Assembly: GCA_035574155.1 (NCBI GenBank) | Contig: DATLZD010000062.1 | Coordinates: 1 to 64,000 of the forward strand | Source of the DNA: HRBIN24 sp035574155 | GTDB taxonomy: Bacteria > Chloroflexota > Dehalococcoidia > SM23-28-2 > HRBIN24 | Reading direction: 5' to 3' | Length of the DNA: 64,000 nt | Shown: one piece after another, positions 44,507 through 53,183 of the stretch | How the letters are laid out: every line of letters begins with the position of its first letter | Position numbering within the stretch: position 1 is the first letter of the stretch | Made by a program: the position numbers and the translations under genes | Notes under the pieces: generated by a model | The model's database searches: none | Told to the model about the DNA's origin: nothing | The model's input: the letters and a program-made list of their open reading frames with translations, nothing else

Positions 44507-46597
44507 ATGACCAAAGGACCGCTATGGCTGCTGGCCGTCGCTCTGTTGCTGGTCCTGGCCAGCGCCGGCGACGATGCCGCGGCCGGCAGGGTCGGCCCCC
44601 TGCCGTCCACCCTCCAGCTGAGGCTGCAGCAGGAGCGCAGGCCTCCTCCCGGCCCAAGGGAGGGGCGCCTGTCCTACCACCTGGCCCGCCTGGCCGACCT
44701 GGACGATGCCCTCGCCCTCTACGCCCTGGACCCCTTGGGCATCGTCTTCGTCCCTCCCGACCTGGGGGCGCTGCTGCGGGCGGGGCTGGCCCGCCGCGAC
44801 CCCCAGGACCGGGTCCAGGTATTCGTCTACGCCGACGACGTGGGGCAGGCGGCGGCTGCCGTCGAGGCCCTGGGCGGGCTGGTGGAGAGGCAGGACGTCC
44901 GGGCGGGCATAGTTCAGGCGTGGGTGCCGGTGCGCCGCCTGCGGGCGCTGGCCTCCCGTCCCGGCGTACGCTTCGTGGACCTGCCCGCTTACCCGCTGGC
45001 CAACGTGGGCAGCGTCACCACCCAGGGCGACGACGCCCTGCAGGCCTCGGCCCTGCGGGGGCTCCTGGGGCTGTCTGGAGCAGGGGTGCGGGTGGGCGTC
45101 ATCTCGGACGGGGTGCGGGGGCTGGCCGAGAGCCAGAACCGGGGCGACCTGCCGGCCGTGAATATCACCGACTGTCGCCTGGGGCCTGGCGACCTGCACA
45201 CCATCGGCGCCGAAGGGACGGCCATGCTGGAGATCGTCCACGACCTGGCTCCAGGCGCCGAGCTTTGGTTCGGCTACTTCGGCGGTCCCTTGGGCACTGT
45301 CCTGGACTTCAATGCCGTGGTGGACTGCCTGGCCCGGCGGGTAGACGTCATCGTCGACGACATCAACTGGTTCAACGCCGGCCCCTATGACGGCAGCAGC
45401 GTCGTCTCTAGGCATACGGCTGATGCCCTCAATGACCGTGCCAACCGCCTGCGGGCCTACGTGACGGCCGTGGGGAACCAGGCCACAACCCATTACGAGG
45501 AGCGGTTCCGCCCTTGCCCCGGCCCCCAGTCCTTCCACCTCTTCTCGGCCACCGTGTCCACCGTCGACCGCGGTGGCCTGGGCGTCCGCTGCGACAACCC
45601 CATATCGGTGCCTGCCGGCAGCACCCTGCGGGTGGTAGTCCAATGGGACGACCCCTGGGGGGCCTCATGCAACGACTACGACGTCTACCTGTTCGAGCAC
45701 GACTCGCCCCAGCCCCTGGCCGCCAGCCAGAACTTTCAGTCCTGTGCCCAGAACCCCACCGAGTTGTTGGTGTGGCAGAACCTTTCGCCCAACACGGCCA
45801 CGGTGGACCTGGTGCTGGCGCCCATAGGCCAGCCCCAGCCCCGGACTTTCGACATCTTCTTCTTGGGCGGGACGCCCAACTACTATACGCCCTCCAGCTC
45901 GGTGCCCAACCAGGCCGATGCCGCCGGGGGGGTGTTGGCGGTGGGGGCCATCAACTCCTTCGATGAGGGACGCGACCAGATTGCCCCCTACAGCAGCCGC
46001 GGGCCCACCAACGACGGCCGCATCAAGCCCGACGTTACGGGCATCGACGGGGTATCGGTGACGGGGTCCGGCGGGTTCACCACCACCTTCCTGGGCACGT
46101 CGGCGGCGGCCCCCCATATCGCCGGCGTGCTGGCCCTGCTGCTGGAGTGCCGCCCCTCCCTCAAGGCGGGAGAGCCGGGGGACTCCCCCGAGCGGGACAG
46201 GCTGGCCCTGCGCAACGCCCTGCTGCTGCTGGCCGTGGACCTAGGACCGCCGGGCAACGACAACACCTACGGCTCCGGTCGCGCCGATGCCCTGGCTGCC
46301 GGGCGCTTCCTGTGCGAGCACGCGGCGGCCCTGTGGGGGGACGTGGACTGCAGCGCCACCCTGGACTCGGCCGATGCCCTGGCCCTGCTGAGGGCCTCCC
46401 TCGGTCAGCCGCTGGCCCAGGAGGAGCCGTGTCCCGATGTGGGCCAGAGCGTGGGCGGGCGCCTATGGGGGGACATGGACTGCAACGGCGTCGTCAACTC
46501 CGCCGACGCCCGCCTGCTGCTGCGGGCGGTCCTGGGCATGAGCGCGAGCGTTCCCAGCGGCTGCCCGCGGCCAGGCACCCTGATCCCGCTCAGCTAG
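44507..46597 (+). CDS. Secreted S8/S53-like serine peptidase with C-terminal dockerin-like repeats
   Basis: The 696-residue protein has a signal peptide (about 1-26), an N-terminal prodomain-like region, and a subtilase-like core: Asp201 in VGVISDGV and Ser532 in LGTSAAAPHIAG. The usual catalytic His is replaced by Glu236 in GAEGTAM (codon GAA 45212-45214), recalling the Ser-Glu-Asp triad of sedolisins. A beta-rich insert lies at about 335-455. The C-terminus has two dockerin-type calcium-binding repeats (GDVDCSATLDSADALALL and GDMDCNGVVNSADARLLL). It should act outside the cell. Its stop overlaps the M16 peptidase stop by four bases (CTAG). Confidence 0.87.
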   Translation: MTKGPLWLLAVALLLVLASAGDDAAAGRVGPLPSTLQLRLQQERRPPPGPREGRLSYHLARLADLDDALALYALDPLGIVFVPPDLGALLRAGLARRDPQDRVQVFVYADDVGQAAAAVEALGGLVERQDVRAGIVQAWVPVRRLRALASRPGVRFVDLPAYPLANVGSVTTQGDDALQASALRGLLGLSGAGVRVGVISDGVRGLAESQNRGDLPAVNITDCRLGPGDLHTIGAEGTAMLEIVHDLAPGAELWFGYFGGPLGTVLDFNAVVDCLARRVDVIVDDINWFNAGPYDGSSVVSRHTADALNDRANRLRAYVTAVGNQATTHYEERFRPCPGPQSFHLFSATVSTVDRGGLGVRCDNPISVPAGSTLRVVVQWDDPWGASCNDYDVYLFEHDSPQPLAASQNFQSCAQNPTELLVWQNLSPNTATVDLVLAPIGQPQPRTFDIFFLGGTPNYYTPSSSVPNQADAAGGVLAVGAINSFDEGRDQIAPYSSRGPTNDGRIKPDVTGIDGVSVTGSGGFTTTFLGTSAAAPHIAGVLALLLECRPSLKAGEPGDSPERDRLALRNALLLLAVDLGPPGNDNTYGSGRADALAAGRFLCEHAAALWGDVDCSATLDSADALALLRASLGQPLAQEEPCPDVGQSVGGRLWGDMDCNGVVNSADARLLLRAVLGMSASVPSGCPRPGTLIPLS

Positions 46598-47856
46598 AGG
46601 CCCAGGAGGGGGGCGAACTCCTCTTCGGAGCGGTAGGGGCCCACCACCGCCAGGTGGACCTGCTCCGGCCCCAGCAGCTCCTCGGCCAGCCGCTTAATGT
46701 CCTGGGGCTGGACGGCCTCCAGGGAGGAGATGACCTCCTCCGGCGTGCGAACCTGCTTCAGCAACAGCTCTTGGCCCCCCAGCCAGCCCGACAGGTTGCG
46801 GGTGTCCTCCAAGCGCAGGAGCAGACGCCCCTTGGCCAGCTCCCGGGCGCGGTGGAGCTCCTCATCGCTGACCCCGTCCTCCCGCAGGCGGGCCAGCTCC
46901 TCCAGCACCAGCCTGACCACAAGGGGTGCCCGCTCGGGGTCGGTGCCGGCGTAGACGGCCAGGGACCCGGTATCCAGGAACTGGTTGACGTAGGAGTGGA
47001 CGTCATAGACCAGCCCCCGGCGCTCCCTCAGCTCCAGAAAGAGTCGACTGCTCATGCCCTCCCCCAGGACTATGGAGAGGAGGCTCAGGACATAGCGGTC
47101 GGGGTGCTGCAGGGGCAGGGCGTGGGCGGCCATGGCCAGATGGGCCTGCTCCGTCTCCTTGTAGCGCACCGCGAGACGGGGCCCGCGACCGTTCTGGGCG
47201 GGCTGCCAGGGGGCTGGCTCGCCGGCAGCCCAGCGTCCCCCCTTCTCCCAGACCGCATCGACCACCTCCTGGTGCTGGACCGGGCCCGCCACCGCCACCA
47301 CCATGTTGTTGGGCACGTATTGGCGGCGCAGGTAGGCCAGGGCCTGCTCGCGGCTGATGGCCGAGACGGTCTCCTTGGTGCCTCCCACGTCGCGGCCGAG
47401 GGGCTGGCCGGGCCAGAGGATGGAGTCCACCAGCAGGTCCACCAGCTGTGGGGGCGAGTCCTCCACCGCCGCCAGCTCCTCCAGCACCACCTGTCGCTCT
47501 TTCTCCACCTCTTCGGGGTCAAAGAGGGGGGTGGACACCAGCTCCAGGAGGAGGTCCAGCACCAGACGGAAGTGGGAATGGGCGGCCTTGGCGTAAAAGA
47601 CCGTCAGCTCGCGGTCGGTGCCGCCGTTGATGTGGCCGCCGATGGTGTCCACCACTTCGGCGATGTGGCGGGCGGTGGGGTGGGCCTCGGTGCCTTTGAA
47701 GCAGAGGTGTTCTACGAAGTGCGAGATGCCCGCCTCCTCGTCCCGCTCATAGCGGGAACCGGCGGCCACATACACGCTCACCGCCACCGAGTAGGCATGC
47801 GGCAAATGAGCGCTAATGACCCTCAGGCCGTTGGGGAGGACTGTCCTCTGGTACAC
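46594..47856 (-). CDS. M16 family zinc metallopeptidase
   Basis: A 420-residue peptidase of the processing-peptidase type with the inverted zinc motif HFVEH at 46-50 and the GGTDRELTVFYAKA strand; the C-terminal half keeps the LGEGMSSRLFLELRERRGLVYDV segment of the second, non-catalytic domain. Such enzymes cleave small peptides or signal sequences. GTG 47856 (MYQRTVLPNGL) matches the family start with AGAGAG 9 nt upstream; a TTG at 47865 would add three residues. It converges on the S8-like protease. The 164 bases to the Nudix gene are empty. Confidence 0.92.
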   Translation of the reverse strand: MYQRTVLPNGLRVISAHLPHAYSVAVSVYVAAGSRYERDEEAGISHFVEHLCFKGTEAHPTARHIAEVVDTIGGHINGGTDRELTVFYAKAAHSHFRLVLDLLLELVSTPLFDPEEVEKERQVVLEELAAVEDSPPQLVDLLVDSILWPGQPLGRDVGGTKETVSAISREQALAYLRRQYVPNNMVVAVAGPVQHQEVVDAVWEKGGRWAAGEPAPWQPAQNGRGPRLAVRYKETEQAHLAMAAHALPLQHPDRYVLSLLSIVLGEGMSSRLFLELRERRGLVYDVHSYVNQFLDTGSLAVYAGTDPERAPLVVRLVLEELARLREDGVSDEELHRARELAKGRLLLRLEDTRNLSGWLGGQELLLKQVRTPEEVISSLEAVQPQDIKRLAEELLGPEQVHLAVVGPYRSEEEFAPLLGL

Positions 47857-48020
47857 GTGGGCCAACTCTCTCTGCCGGGCCCCGGCCGATAGCGAAGGGC
47901 CCGACCACCGTGGGGGCCAACTCCCATTGTCGGCCAGCCCCGCCCCAGGGTCAATGATGGCCCCTGGGACGGCGGCCGAGGACGGTAACCGTCGGTTCCC
48001 GGCCTGGCGGAGGACGGCGG

Positions 48021-48689
48021 CTAGAAGAGGACGGGCCGGCGCTCCTTGAAGGCGTATAGCTGGGCCGGGCGGTGCCTACCTTCCACAGCCCTGGCACCGG
48101 TGGGCACGATGAGGCCCAGGGAGAGCATGCGCCGCCGGAAGTTGCGCTTGTCCAGCCGCCTGCCCAGGATGGCCTCATAGACCCGCTGTAGCTGGGAGAG
48201 GGTGAACTGGACAGGCAGCAGCGAGTAGGCCACGTTGCTATACTCCAGCTTGGCTCGCAGCCGGCGCAGGGCATACTCCACCACCCGCTCGTTCTTGAAG
48301 GCCAGGGGCGGCAGCCCGTCCACCGGCCACCAGGCGGGCGGCCACTCCTGGCGCTGGGCCAGGTGGGCCTGACGGGCGTCCACCAGGGCGAAGTAGGAGA
48401 CGGCCACCCCCTCCCGGTCGTCCAGGTCCCAGAAGGTGTAGAGCTGTTCGAGGTATACGTCGGCGACCCCCGTCTCCTCGGCCAGCTTGCGCACCGCCGC
48501 CGCGTCGGGGCCTTCGCCCAGCGCTAGGAGTCCTCCCGGGAGGGACCACCACCCTTGATAGGGAGGGGCGCTGCGACGGATGAGCAATACCTGCAGGCTG
48601 CCGTTCTGGACGGTGAAGATGACCACCAGGGCGGCCACAGGGCGTTGGCCGACGCCGAGCAGGGAAGGGCCGTGGGCCTCCGTCAACAA
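48021..48689 (-). CDS. NUDIX domain protein with C-terminal winged helix (NrtR-like)
   Basis: The 222-residue protein has an N-terminal Nudix domain and a C-terminal winged helix (about 145-215, LSQLQRVYEAILGRRLDKRNFRRRM), the build of NrtR repressors of NAD metabolism. The Nudix box GLLALGEGPDAAAVRKLAEE fits the consensus except that the Glu after Arg is Lys, which should weaken metal binding. An ADP-ribose-sensing regulator is therefore likelier than a hydrolase. The start is TTG 48689, five bases after GGAGG and 15 after the miaB stop, so miaB and this gene are one transcript. No NAD gene is nearby. Confidence 0.84.
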   Translation of the reverse strand: MLTEAHGPSLLGVGQRPVAALVVIFTVQNGSLQVLLIRRSAPPYQGWWSLPGGLLALGEGPDAAAVRKLAEETGVADVYLEQLYTFWDLDDREGVAVSYFALVDARQAHLAQRQEWPPAWWPVDGLPPLAFKNERVVEYALRRLRAKLEYSNVAYSLLPVQFTLSQLQRVYEAILGRRLDKRNFRRRMLSLGLIVPTGARAVEGRHRPAQLYAFKERRPVLF

Positions 48690-48704
48690 GGGGGCCTCCA
48701 GGGG

Positions 48705-50003
48705 CTAGGCGCCGGTGGGGGCAGCAGCGCACACTATCTCGCCCTGCAGGGACCAGGGGCTGGCCCGCTCGATGCGGACCGGTACCAGCTCCCCCGGTCG
48801 GGCCGGGCCCGGGAAGTGGACCAGCTTGTTGGTGCGGGTGCGGCCGTAGAGTTTGCCGCCGCGCTCCCCCTCCACCAGGACCTCTTGCACCGTCCCCACC
48901 AACGCCTCATTGATCTGGCGGGCGATGCCCTCCTGCAGCTCCTCCACGGCCCGGAGGCGGCGCATCTTCTCGTGGTGGGGCACGTCGTCCTCCATGCGCC
49001 GCCAGGCGATGGTGCCCGGGCGGGGGGAGTAGGCGGCCACGTGGACCTTGTCGAAGCGGACCCTTGCCAGCAGGTCGAGGGTGTGCTGGAACTCCTCCTC
49101 CGTCTCGCCGCAGAAACCGACTATGACGTCGGTGGTGATGGCGGCACCGGGCACCAGGCCCCGTATCAGGTCGATCTTCTCCAGGTACTCGGCCACGGTG
49201 TAGCCTCGGCGCATCCTGGCCAGCACCGCATCGTCGCCCGACTGGACCGGTATGTTGAAGAACTCGCAGACCTTGGGCAGCTCGGCTACCCGCCGCACGA
49301 TGCGCTCGGTCATGTCCCGCGGGTAGGAGGTGAGGAAGCGGATGCGCTCCAGGCCTGGGGTGTCGTAGATGGCGGCCATCAGATCCCCCAGGTCGGGGCG
49401 GTCGGGCAGGTCGTGGCCGTAGGCCTCCACCGTCTGCCCCAGCAGGGTCACCTCGCGCACGCCGCGGGAGCACAGGTAGCGGACCTCTCGCTGCACGTCC
49501 TGAATGGGGCGGGACCGCTCGCGGCCACGTCGGTAAGGGACGATGCAGTAGGTGCAGAACTTGTCGCAGCCGTGGATGACGGGCACGTAGGCGGTGGGGC
49601 CCTTGGGCTCGGGGAAGGTCTCGGGCCAGAACTCACCCCCCAGGTCATTGTCGGGCACCAGCTCCCGCAGGATGGAGTCGAAGTCCTGGGGCCGGGCCCA
49701 GATGTCCACGAAGGGGAGCCGCGCCTTGAGATCGTCCACCTTAGGGCCCACCAGGCAGCCCATGACGGCGATGCGCAGGTGCGGGTTCTTGCGCTCCTTC
49801 AGGTGCCGTAGGTAGCCCAGGTAGGAGATGGCCCTGTCCTCGGCCTTCTGGCGGACGACACATGTGTTCACTACCGCCAGGTCGGCCTCCTCGGGGCGGG
49901 CGGCCTCCTGGTAGCCCAGGCGGGCCAGGCCGGCGGCCAGCTTGGCCGAGTCGGCCTCGTTCATCTGGCAGCCCTCCGTCCAGATGTGGTATCGCATGGC
50001 CAT
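48705..50003 (-). CDS. miaB: tRNA-2-methylthio-N6-dimethylallyladenosine synthase
   Basis: A 432-residue radical-SAM methylthiotransferase that thiomethylates i6A37 of tRNA. N-terminal UPF0004 domain cysteines are C12, the NTC of VVNTCVVRQKAED and MGC; the radical-SAM site is HGCDKFCTYCIVPYRRG; the TRAM domain is C-terminal (about 370-430). ATG 50003 is chosen: TACAAT lies 6 nt upstream, predicting a leaderless mRNA. TTG 50009 and ATG 49997 are alternatives. MiaB rather than MtaB or RimO is supported by GRERSRP and the overall length. Confidence 0.95.
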   Translation of the reverse strand: MAMRYHIWTEGCQMNEADSAKLAAGLARLGYQEAARPEEADLAVVNTCVVRQKAEDRAISYLGYLRHLKERKNPHLRIAVMGCLVGPKVDDLKARLPFVDIWARPQDFDSILRELVPDNDLGGEFWPETFPEPKGPTAYVPVIHGCDKFCTYCIVPYRRGRERSRPIQDVQREVRYLCSRGVREVTLLGQTVEAYGHDLPDRPDLGDLMAAIYDTPGLERIRFLTSYPRDMTERIVRRVAELPKVCEFFNIPVQSGDDAVLARMRRGYTVAEYLEKIDLIRGLVPGAAITTDVIVGFCGETEEEFQHTLDLLARVRFDKVHVAAYSPRPGTIAWRRMEDDVPHHEKMRRLRAVEELQEGIARQINEALVGTVQEVLVEGERGGKLYGRTRTNKLVHFPGPARPGELVPVRIERASPWSLQGEIVCAAAPTGA

Positions 50004-50009
50004 TGACAA

Positions 50010-50015
50010 ATTGTA
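50010..50015 (-). promoter_or_regulatory. TACAAT -10 box 6 nt before miaB
   Basis: TGC-TACAAT on the minus strand, six bases before ATG 50003. Transcription would start at the ATG itself, so the message should be leaderless. Confidence 0.5.
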
Positions 50016-50042
50016 GCACGGGCCTCGCCTTCCTCCTAGCTT

Positions 50043-50048
50043 TATACT
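50043..50048 (+). promoter_or_regulatory. TATACT -10 box 6 nt before the VTT-domain gene
   Basis: TATACT is followed by six bases and GTG 50055. It is divergent from the equally spaced miaB box, 27 bp away. Confidence 0.5.
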
Positions 50049-50054
50049 GGTGTC

Positions 50055-50747
50055 GTGGCCGAGGCGGAGAAGCCCCTGGACGAGGCGAGGGTAGCCCCGG
50101 CGCCCACGGTCGGGCTGGGCCGGCGCCTCCGGGACCGTCTGGCAGTCGTCCCCACCCCGTTGCTACTGGCTGCGGCCGTCGTGGCGGTGCTGGCCATCGC
50201 TGGCGTGGTGGCCATCTTGCCGCTGGTGCTGGGGGTGGACCAGGAGGACCTGGAGGCCCTGGGCTACCCTGGCGTGTTCCTGGCCAACTTCCTGGGCACC
50301 GCCACCCTCTTCTTTCCCGTGCCGGGCCTCACGGCCGGCGGGCAGATCCTCATCGCCACCCTGGCCCGCAGCCTGAACCCGGTGGGGGTGGCTGTCCTGG
50401 GTGGGCTGGGGATGGCCACCGCCGAGATAACGGCCTATCTGGCCGGCCGTGGCCTGCGTGAGGTCAGCTCCCAGCGCCAGTTCCCCATCGGTGGGCCCAT
50501 CGGCCGGTGGCTGGCCCGGGTGGCCCGCTGGGTGGACTGGCTGATGCTCCACTACGGCGTTCCCACCCTGTTCGTGCTGGCCTGCATCCCCAACCCCTTC
50601 TTTGAGTTCGCCGGCATCACTGCTGGGGCAGTGCGCATGGCCTTCTGGCGCTTCTTTTTGCCGGTGTTGGCCGGCAAGATGGTGCGGGCCTTCCTCCTTG
50701 CCTTCGTGGGGGAGCGCATCATCGACCTCCTGCCGGGCCCTTTCTGA
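50055..50747 (+). CDS. VTT domain (DedA/SNARE-associated) membrane protein
   Basis: The 230-residue protein has a first hydrophobic helix (about 35-60), then the VTT domain with LGYPGVFLANFLGTATLFFPVPG, a glycine-rich re-entrant segment and helix pairs to the C-terminus. Relatives (DedA, TMEM41/VMP1) are lipid scramblases or transporters. GTG 50055 is the start, six bases after a -10 box. An N-terminal basic/Pro segment of about 30 residues is outside the domain. Confidence 0.87.
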   Translation: MAEAEKPLDEARVAPAPTVGLGRRLRDRLAVVPTPLLLAAAVVAVLAIAGVVAILPLVLGVDQEDLEALGYPGVFLANFLGTATLFFPVPGLTAGGQILIATLARSLNPVGVAVLGGLGMATAEITAYLAGRGLREVSSQRQFPIGGPIGRWLARVARWVDWLMLHYGVPTLFVLACIPNPFFEFAGITAGAVRMAFWRFFLPVLAGKMVRAFLLAFVGERIIDLLPGPF

Positions 50748-50860
50748 GGGCGGCCCCTTTCCCCAGTCGGGACCGTAGCCTTGCTTGGGTATCAGGACTC
50801 GCGGGCCTGTAACGGCGGCGTAGCGGGGGACGTCTTCCAAGTGCTGAGGTGGTAGCCTCT

Positions 50861-52357
50861 ATGAGCACCGCCATCCGCTATGCCTATTCGCGTCTGGGGG
50901 GCGAGATGGTCGTCGCGCCCCTTCTCCTGAGGGGTGCGGTGGTGCTGGGCACCCCTCTCGCCCTGACCTTTACCCTGTCGGCACGGCGGGAATGGAACCC
51001 GTTCCTAGGGTCGCCCCAGTCCCACTTCTATCTGGTGTCGGTGCTGGCCCTGCTGGCCTTGGCGGTGGCCTTTGCCGCGGCCTGGGTGGCGGTCTCGGCC
51101 CGCGATGTGCGCTTGTCGCTGCTGACGGTGGGGTTCCTGGGCATCGGCGCCATCATGGCCGTTCATGGCCTGGCCACCCCGGGCTTCCTGGTCCACCATG
51201 GCTATCTGGGCACCACCGCCGCCTCGGCCTATTTCGCCCACCTGGTGGGCTCGTGGATGCTTTGGCTGTCGACGGTGGGGCTGCCGCGAGGGGCCAGCGA
51301 GTGGCTGGAGAGGCGGCTCTGGCTGCTGCTAGCGGTGGCGGTAGCCCTTCTCGGTGGCTACGCCGGCCTGGCCCTGGGCGCCCCTGACGTCTTCCAGTCG
51401 CTGCCCGTGGCAGGGCGACCGGGCAGCGATGCCTTCACCTGGGCCATGCTGGCCGTGAACGTGGTCCTGCTGACGATGGTCGTGGTGCAGGCGGCCATCT
51501 CTCACTCGCTGTCGCGGGCACCCCTCCCGGCCGCCATCGGCGCCGCTGCCCTGTTGCTGCTGGCCTCCCAGGTGACGCTGCAGGTGGCGGAGCCCTGGAC
51601 GCTGGCCTGGTGGCTATACCACGTCTACCTTTTGTTGGGGCTGGGGGCGGTGGTGAGGGCGGTGGCCACCGAATATCTGGGGGGCAAGCCCTTAGCCCAG
51701 ATCTTCCGTCAGCTGTCCTATGAGGACGTGCTGGCCCAGGTGCGCCAGGGCCTGTCCGACTCGGTGTTGGCCCTGGCTGCCGCTGCTGAGGCCCGTGACC
51801 GCTATACGTTCGAGCACGTGACGCGAGTGGCCGAGCTGTCGGTGCTCATCGGCCAGGCCATGGGCCTGCCACGGCTGCGCCTCAAGGCGCTGGCCCAGGG
51901 TGCCATGCTGCACGACGTGGGCAAGCTCTACATCTCCGACCTGGTGCTGCAGAAGCCCGACAAGCTGACCCCCGAGGAGTTCGAGCAGATCAAGCGCCAC
52001 TCTGCTCTGGGCTACGAGCTCCTGATGCGCCTGAAGGGGTTCGAGCGGGAGGCCCTCATCGTCCGCCATCACCACGAGTGGTATGACGGATCCGGTTACC
52101 CGGACGGTCTCCGCGGGGAGGAGATACCCCTGGAGGCGCGCATCGTGGCCGTGGCCGACATGTATGATGCCCTGACCACCGACCGCCCCTACCGTCCGGC
52201 CTTCAGCCACGGGGAGGCCTTGGCCATCATGGAAAAGGAGGCGGGCACGCATCTGGACCCGGCCTGTGTGGAGGCCTTCCGCCGTGCCCTGGACCCCGGA
52301 CGGCTGGTGCCCTTCCCCGTCGCCGCCCACGACTATAAGAGACGGCCGGCCTCCTGA
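50861..52357 (+). CDS. HD-GYP domain protein with N-terminal membrane sensor
   Basis: A 498-residue protein with about seven to eight membrane helices (residues 15-270) followed by an HD-GYP domain. The metal and catalytic residues are in LHDVGKLYISD, RHHHEWYDGSGYPDGL (which holds the GYP motif) and VAVADMYDALTTDRPYR. HD-GYP enzymes cleave cyclic di-GMP. ATG 50861 has GAGGTGG at good spacing; GTG 50849 lies within it. The membrane part likely senses an external signal, identity unknown. No GGDEF synthase is in the window. Confidence 0.91.
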   Translation: MSTAIRYAYSRLGGEMVVAPLLLRGAVVLGTPLALTFTLSARREWNPFLGSPQSHFYLVSVLALLALAVAFAAAWVAVSARDVRLSLLTVGFLGIGAIMAVHGLATPGFLVHHGYLGTTAASAYFAHLVGSWMLWLSTVGLPRGASEWLERRLWLLLAVAVALLGGYAGLALGAPDVFQSLPVAGRPGSDAFTWAMLAVNVVLLTMVVVQAAISHSLSRAPLPAAIGAAALLLLASQVTLQVAEPWTLAWWLYHVYLLLGLGAVVRAVATEYLGGKPLAQIFRQLSYEDVLAQVRQGLSDSVLALAAAAEARDRYTFEHVTRVAELSVLIGQAMGLPRLRLKALAQGAMLHDVGKLYISDLVLQKPDKLTPEEFEQIKRHSALGYELLMRLKGFEREALIVRHHHEWYDGSGYPDGLRGEEIPLEARIVAVADMYDALTTDRPYRPAFSHGEALAIMEKEAGTHLDPACVEAFRRALDPGRLVPFPVAAHDYKRRPAS

Positions 52358-52415
52358 GCGTCAGCGTGCCGGGGATCACGGCGTCGGCCGGAGGAGTGCC
52401 GTCGTCCACTAGAAG

Positions 52416-52444
52416 TTGTCGGCGCTGTCTTGCGGCGCCATAAT
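52416..52444 (+). promoter_or_regulatory. Promoter of the PAP2 gene
   Basis: TTGTCG at 52416-52421, 17-nt spacer, CATAAT at 52439-52444. ATG 52452 is seven bases downstream, so the mRNA is probably leaderless. Confidence 0.45.
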
Positions 52445-52451
52445 GGCCTCG

Positions 52452-53117
52452 ATGGCTCGAGGCCAGGCGCCGACGCGGGCAGGGGCGCGGCTAGTGCTGA
52501 TGTCCAGGCCGCCCCTCTGGACCTGGCCCCTTCTGGCGGGCTTCGTGGCCACCGCCGTCCTCGCCTCCCGGGCCGACTACTTCCCTGCCGACCTGTGGAC
52601 GTCCCACCGGATCCAGGAGCTGGACGCGGCGGCCTATGTGCGGGCGGTGGAGGTGGCCAGCGCCCTCACCGAGCCGCCCTGGGTCGTGCTGGCGGTCCTG
52701 CTGGCCACGGCCGTTCTGGCCTGGCGGAGGCTCTGGGGCGAGGGGGCGGCCCTGGTCCTGGCCCAGGCCATACGGGCCGTCAACGCCCTGGTGAAGGAGG
52801 TAGTGGGGCGACCGCGGCCATCGCCGGCCCTGGTAGAGGTCAGGGAGTTCCCCGACACGGCCTCCTTTCCCAGCGGGCACGTGGTCAGCGCCCTGGTGGC
52901 CTACGGCCTCATCTTCTACCTGGCGGGCCAGATCCTGCCCTGGCCATGGGCGCGCTGGACGTTGAGACTTCTCTGCCTATACGTCATCGTCTTCACCGGC
53001 ATGGAACGCATCCACGTCGGCGCCCACTGGCTGAGCGATGTCTACGGCGCCTTTCTCATGACCGTCCCCCTGATGGCCCTGGCCTGGAATCTGGTGCCCA
53101 GGCGCCGTTACTTCTAA
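52452..53117 (+). CDS. PAP2 superfamily phosphatase
   Basis: The 221-residue membrane phosphatase has the three PAP2 motifs: KEVVGRPRP (KX6RP), FPSGHVVSA (PSGH) and MERIHVGAHWLSDVYG (RX5HX3D, with Glu instead of the usual Ser before Arg). It likely dephosphorylates a lipid such as phosphatidic acid or undecaprenyl pyrophosphate at the outer face of the membrane. The start is uncertain: ATG 52452 fits the promoter; ATG 52443 and TTG 52416 are in frame but lie within the promoter. Confidence 0.86.
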   Translation: MARGQAPTRAGARLVLMSRPPLWTWPLLAGFVATAVLASRADYFPADLWTSHRIQELDAAAYVRAVEVASALTEPPWVVLAVLLATAVLAWRRLWGEGAALVLAQAIRAVNALVKEVVGRPRPSPALVEVREFPDTASFPSGHVVSALVAYGLIFYLAGQILPWPWARWTLRLLCLYVIVFTGMERIHVGAHWLSDVYGAFLMTVPLMALAWNLVPRRRYF

Positions 53118-53166
53118 AGGCGTCTGGTCGTCTTTAGTGAGGTTTAAGCGGCAACCCCGCTTGTGC

Positions 53167-53172
53167 TAGACT
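53167..53172 (+). promoter_or_regulatory. Extended -10 box (TGCTAGACT) of the CvpA gene
   Basis: TGC-TAGACT, 11 bases before ATG 53184; very short leader expected. Confidence 0.4.
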
Positions 53173-53183
53173 GCTGAGCAACC

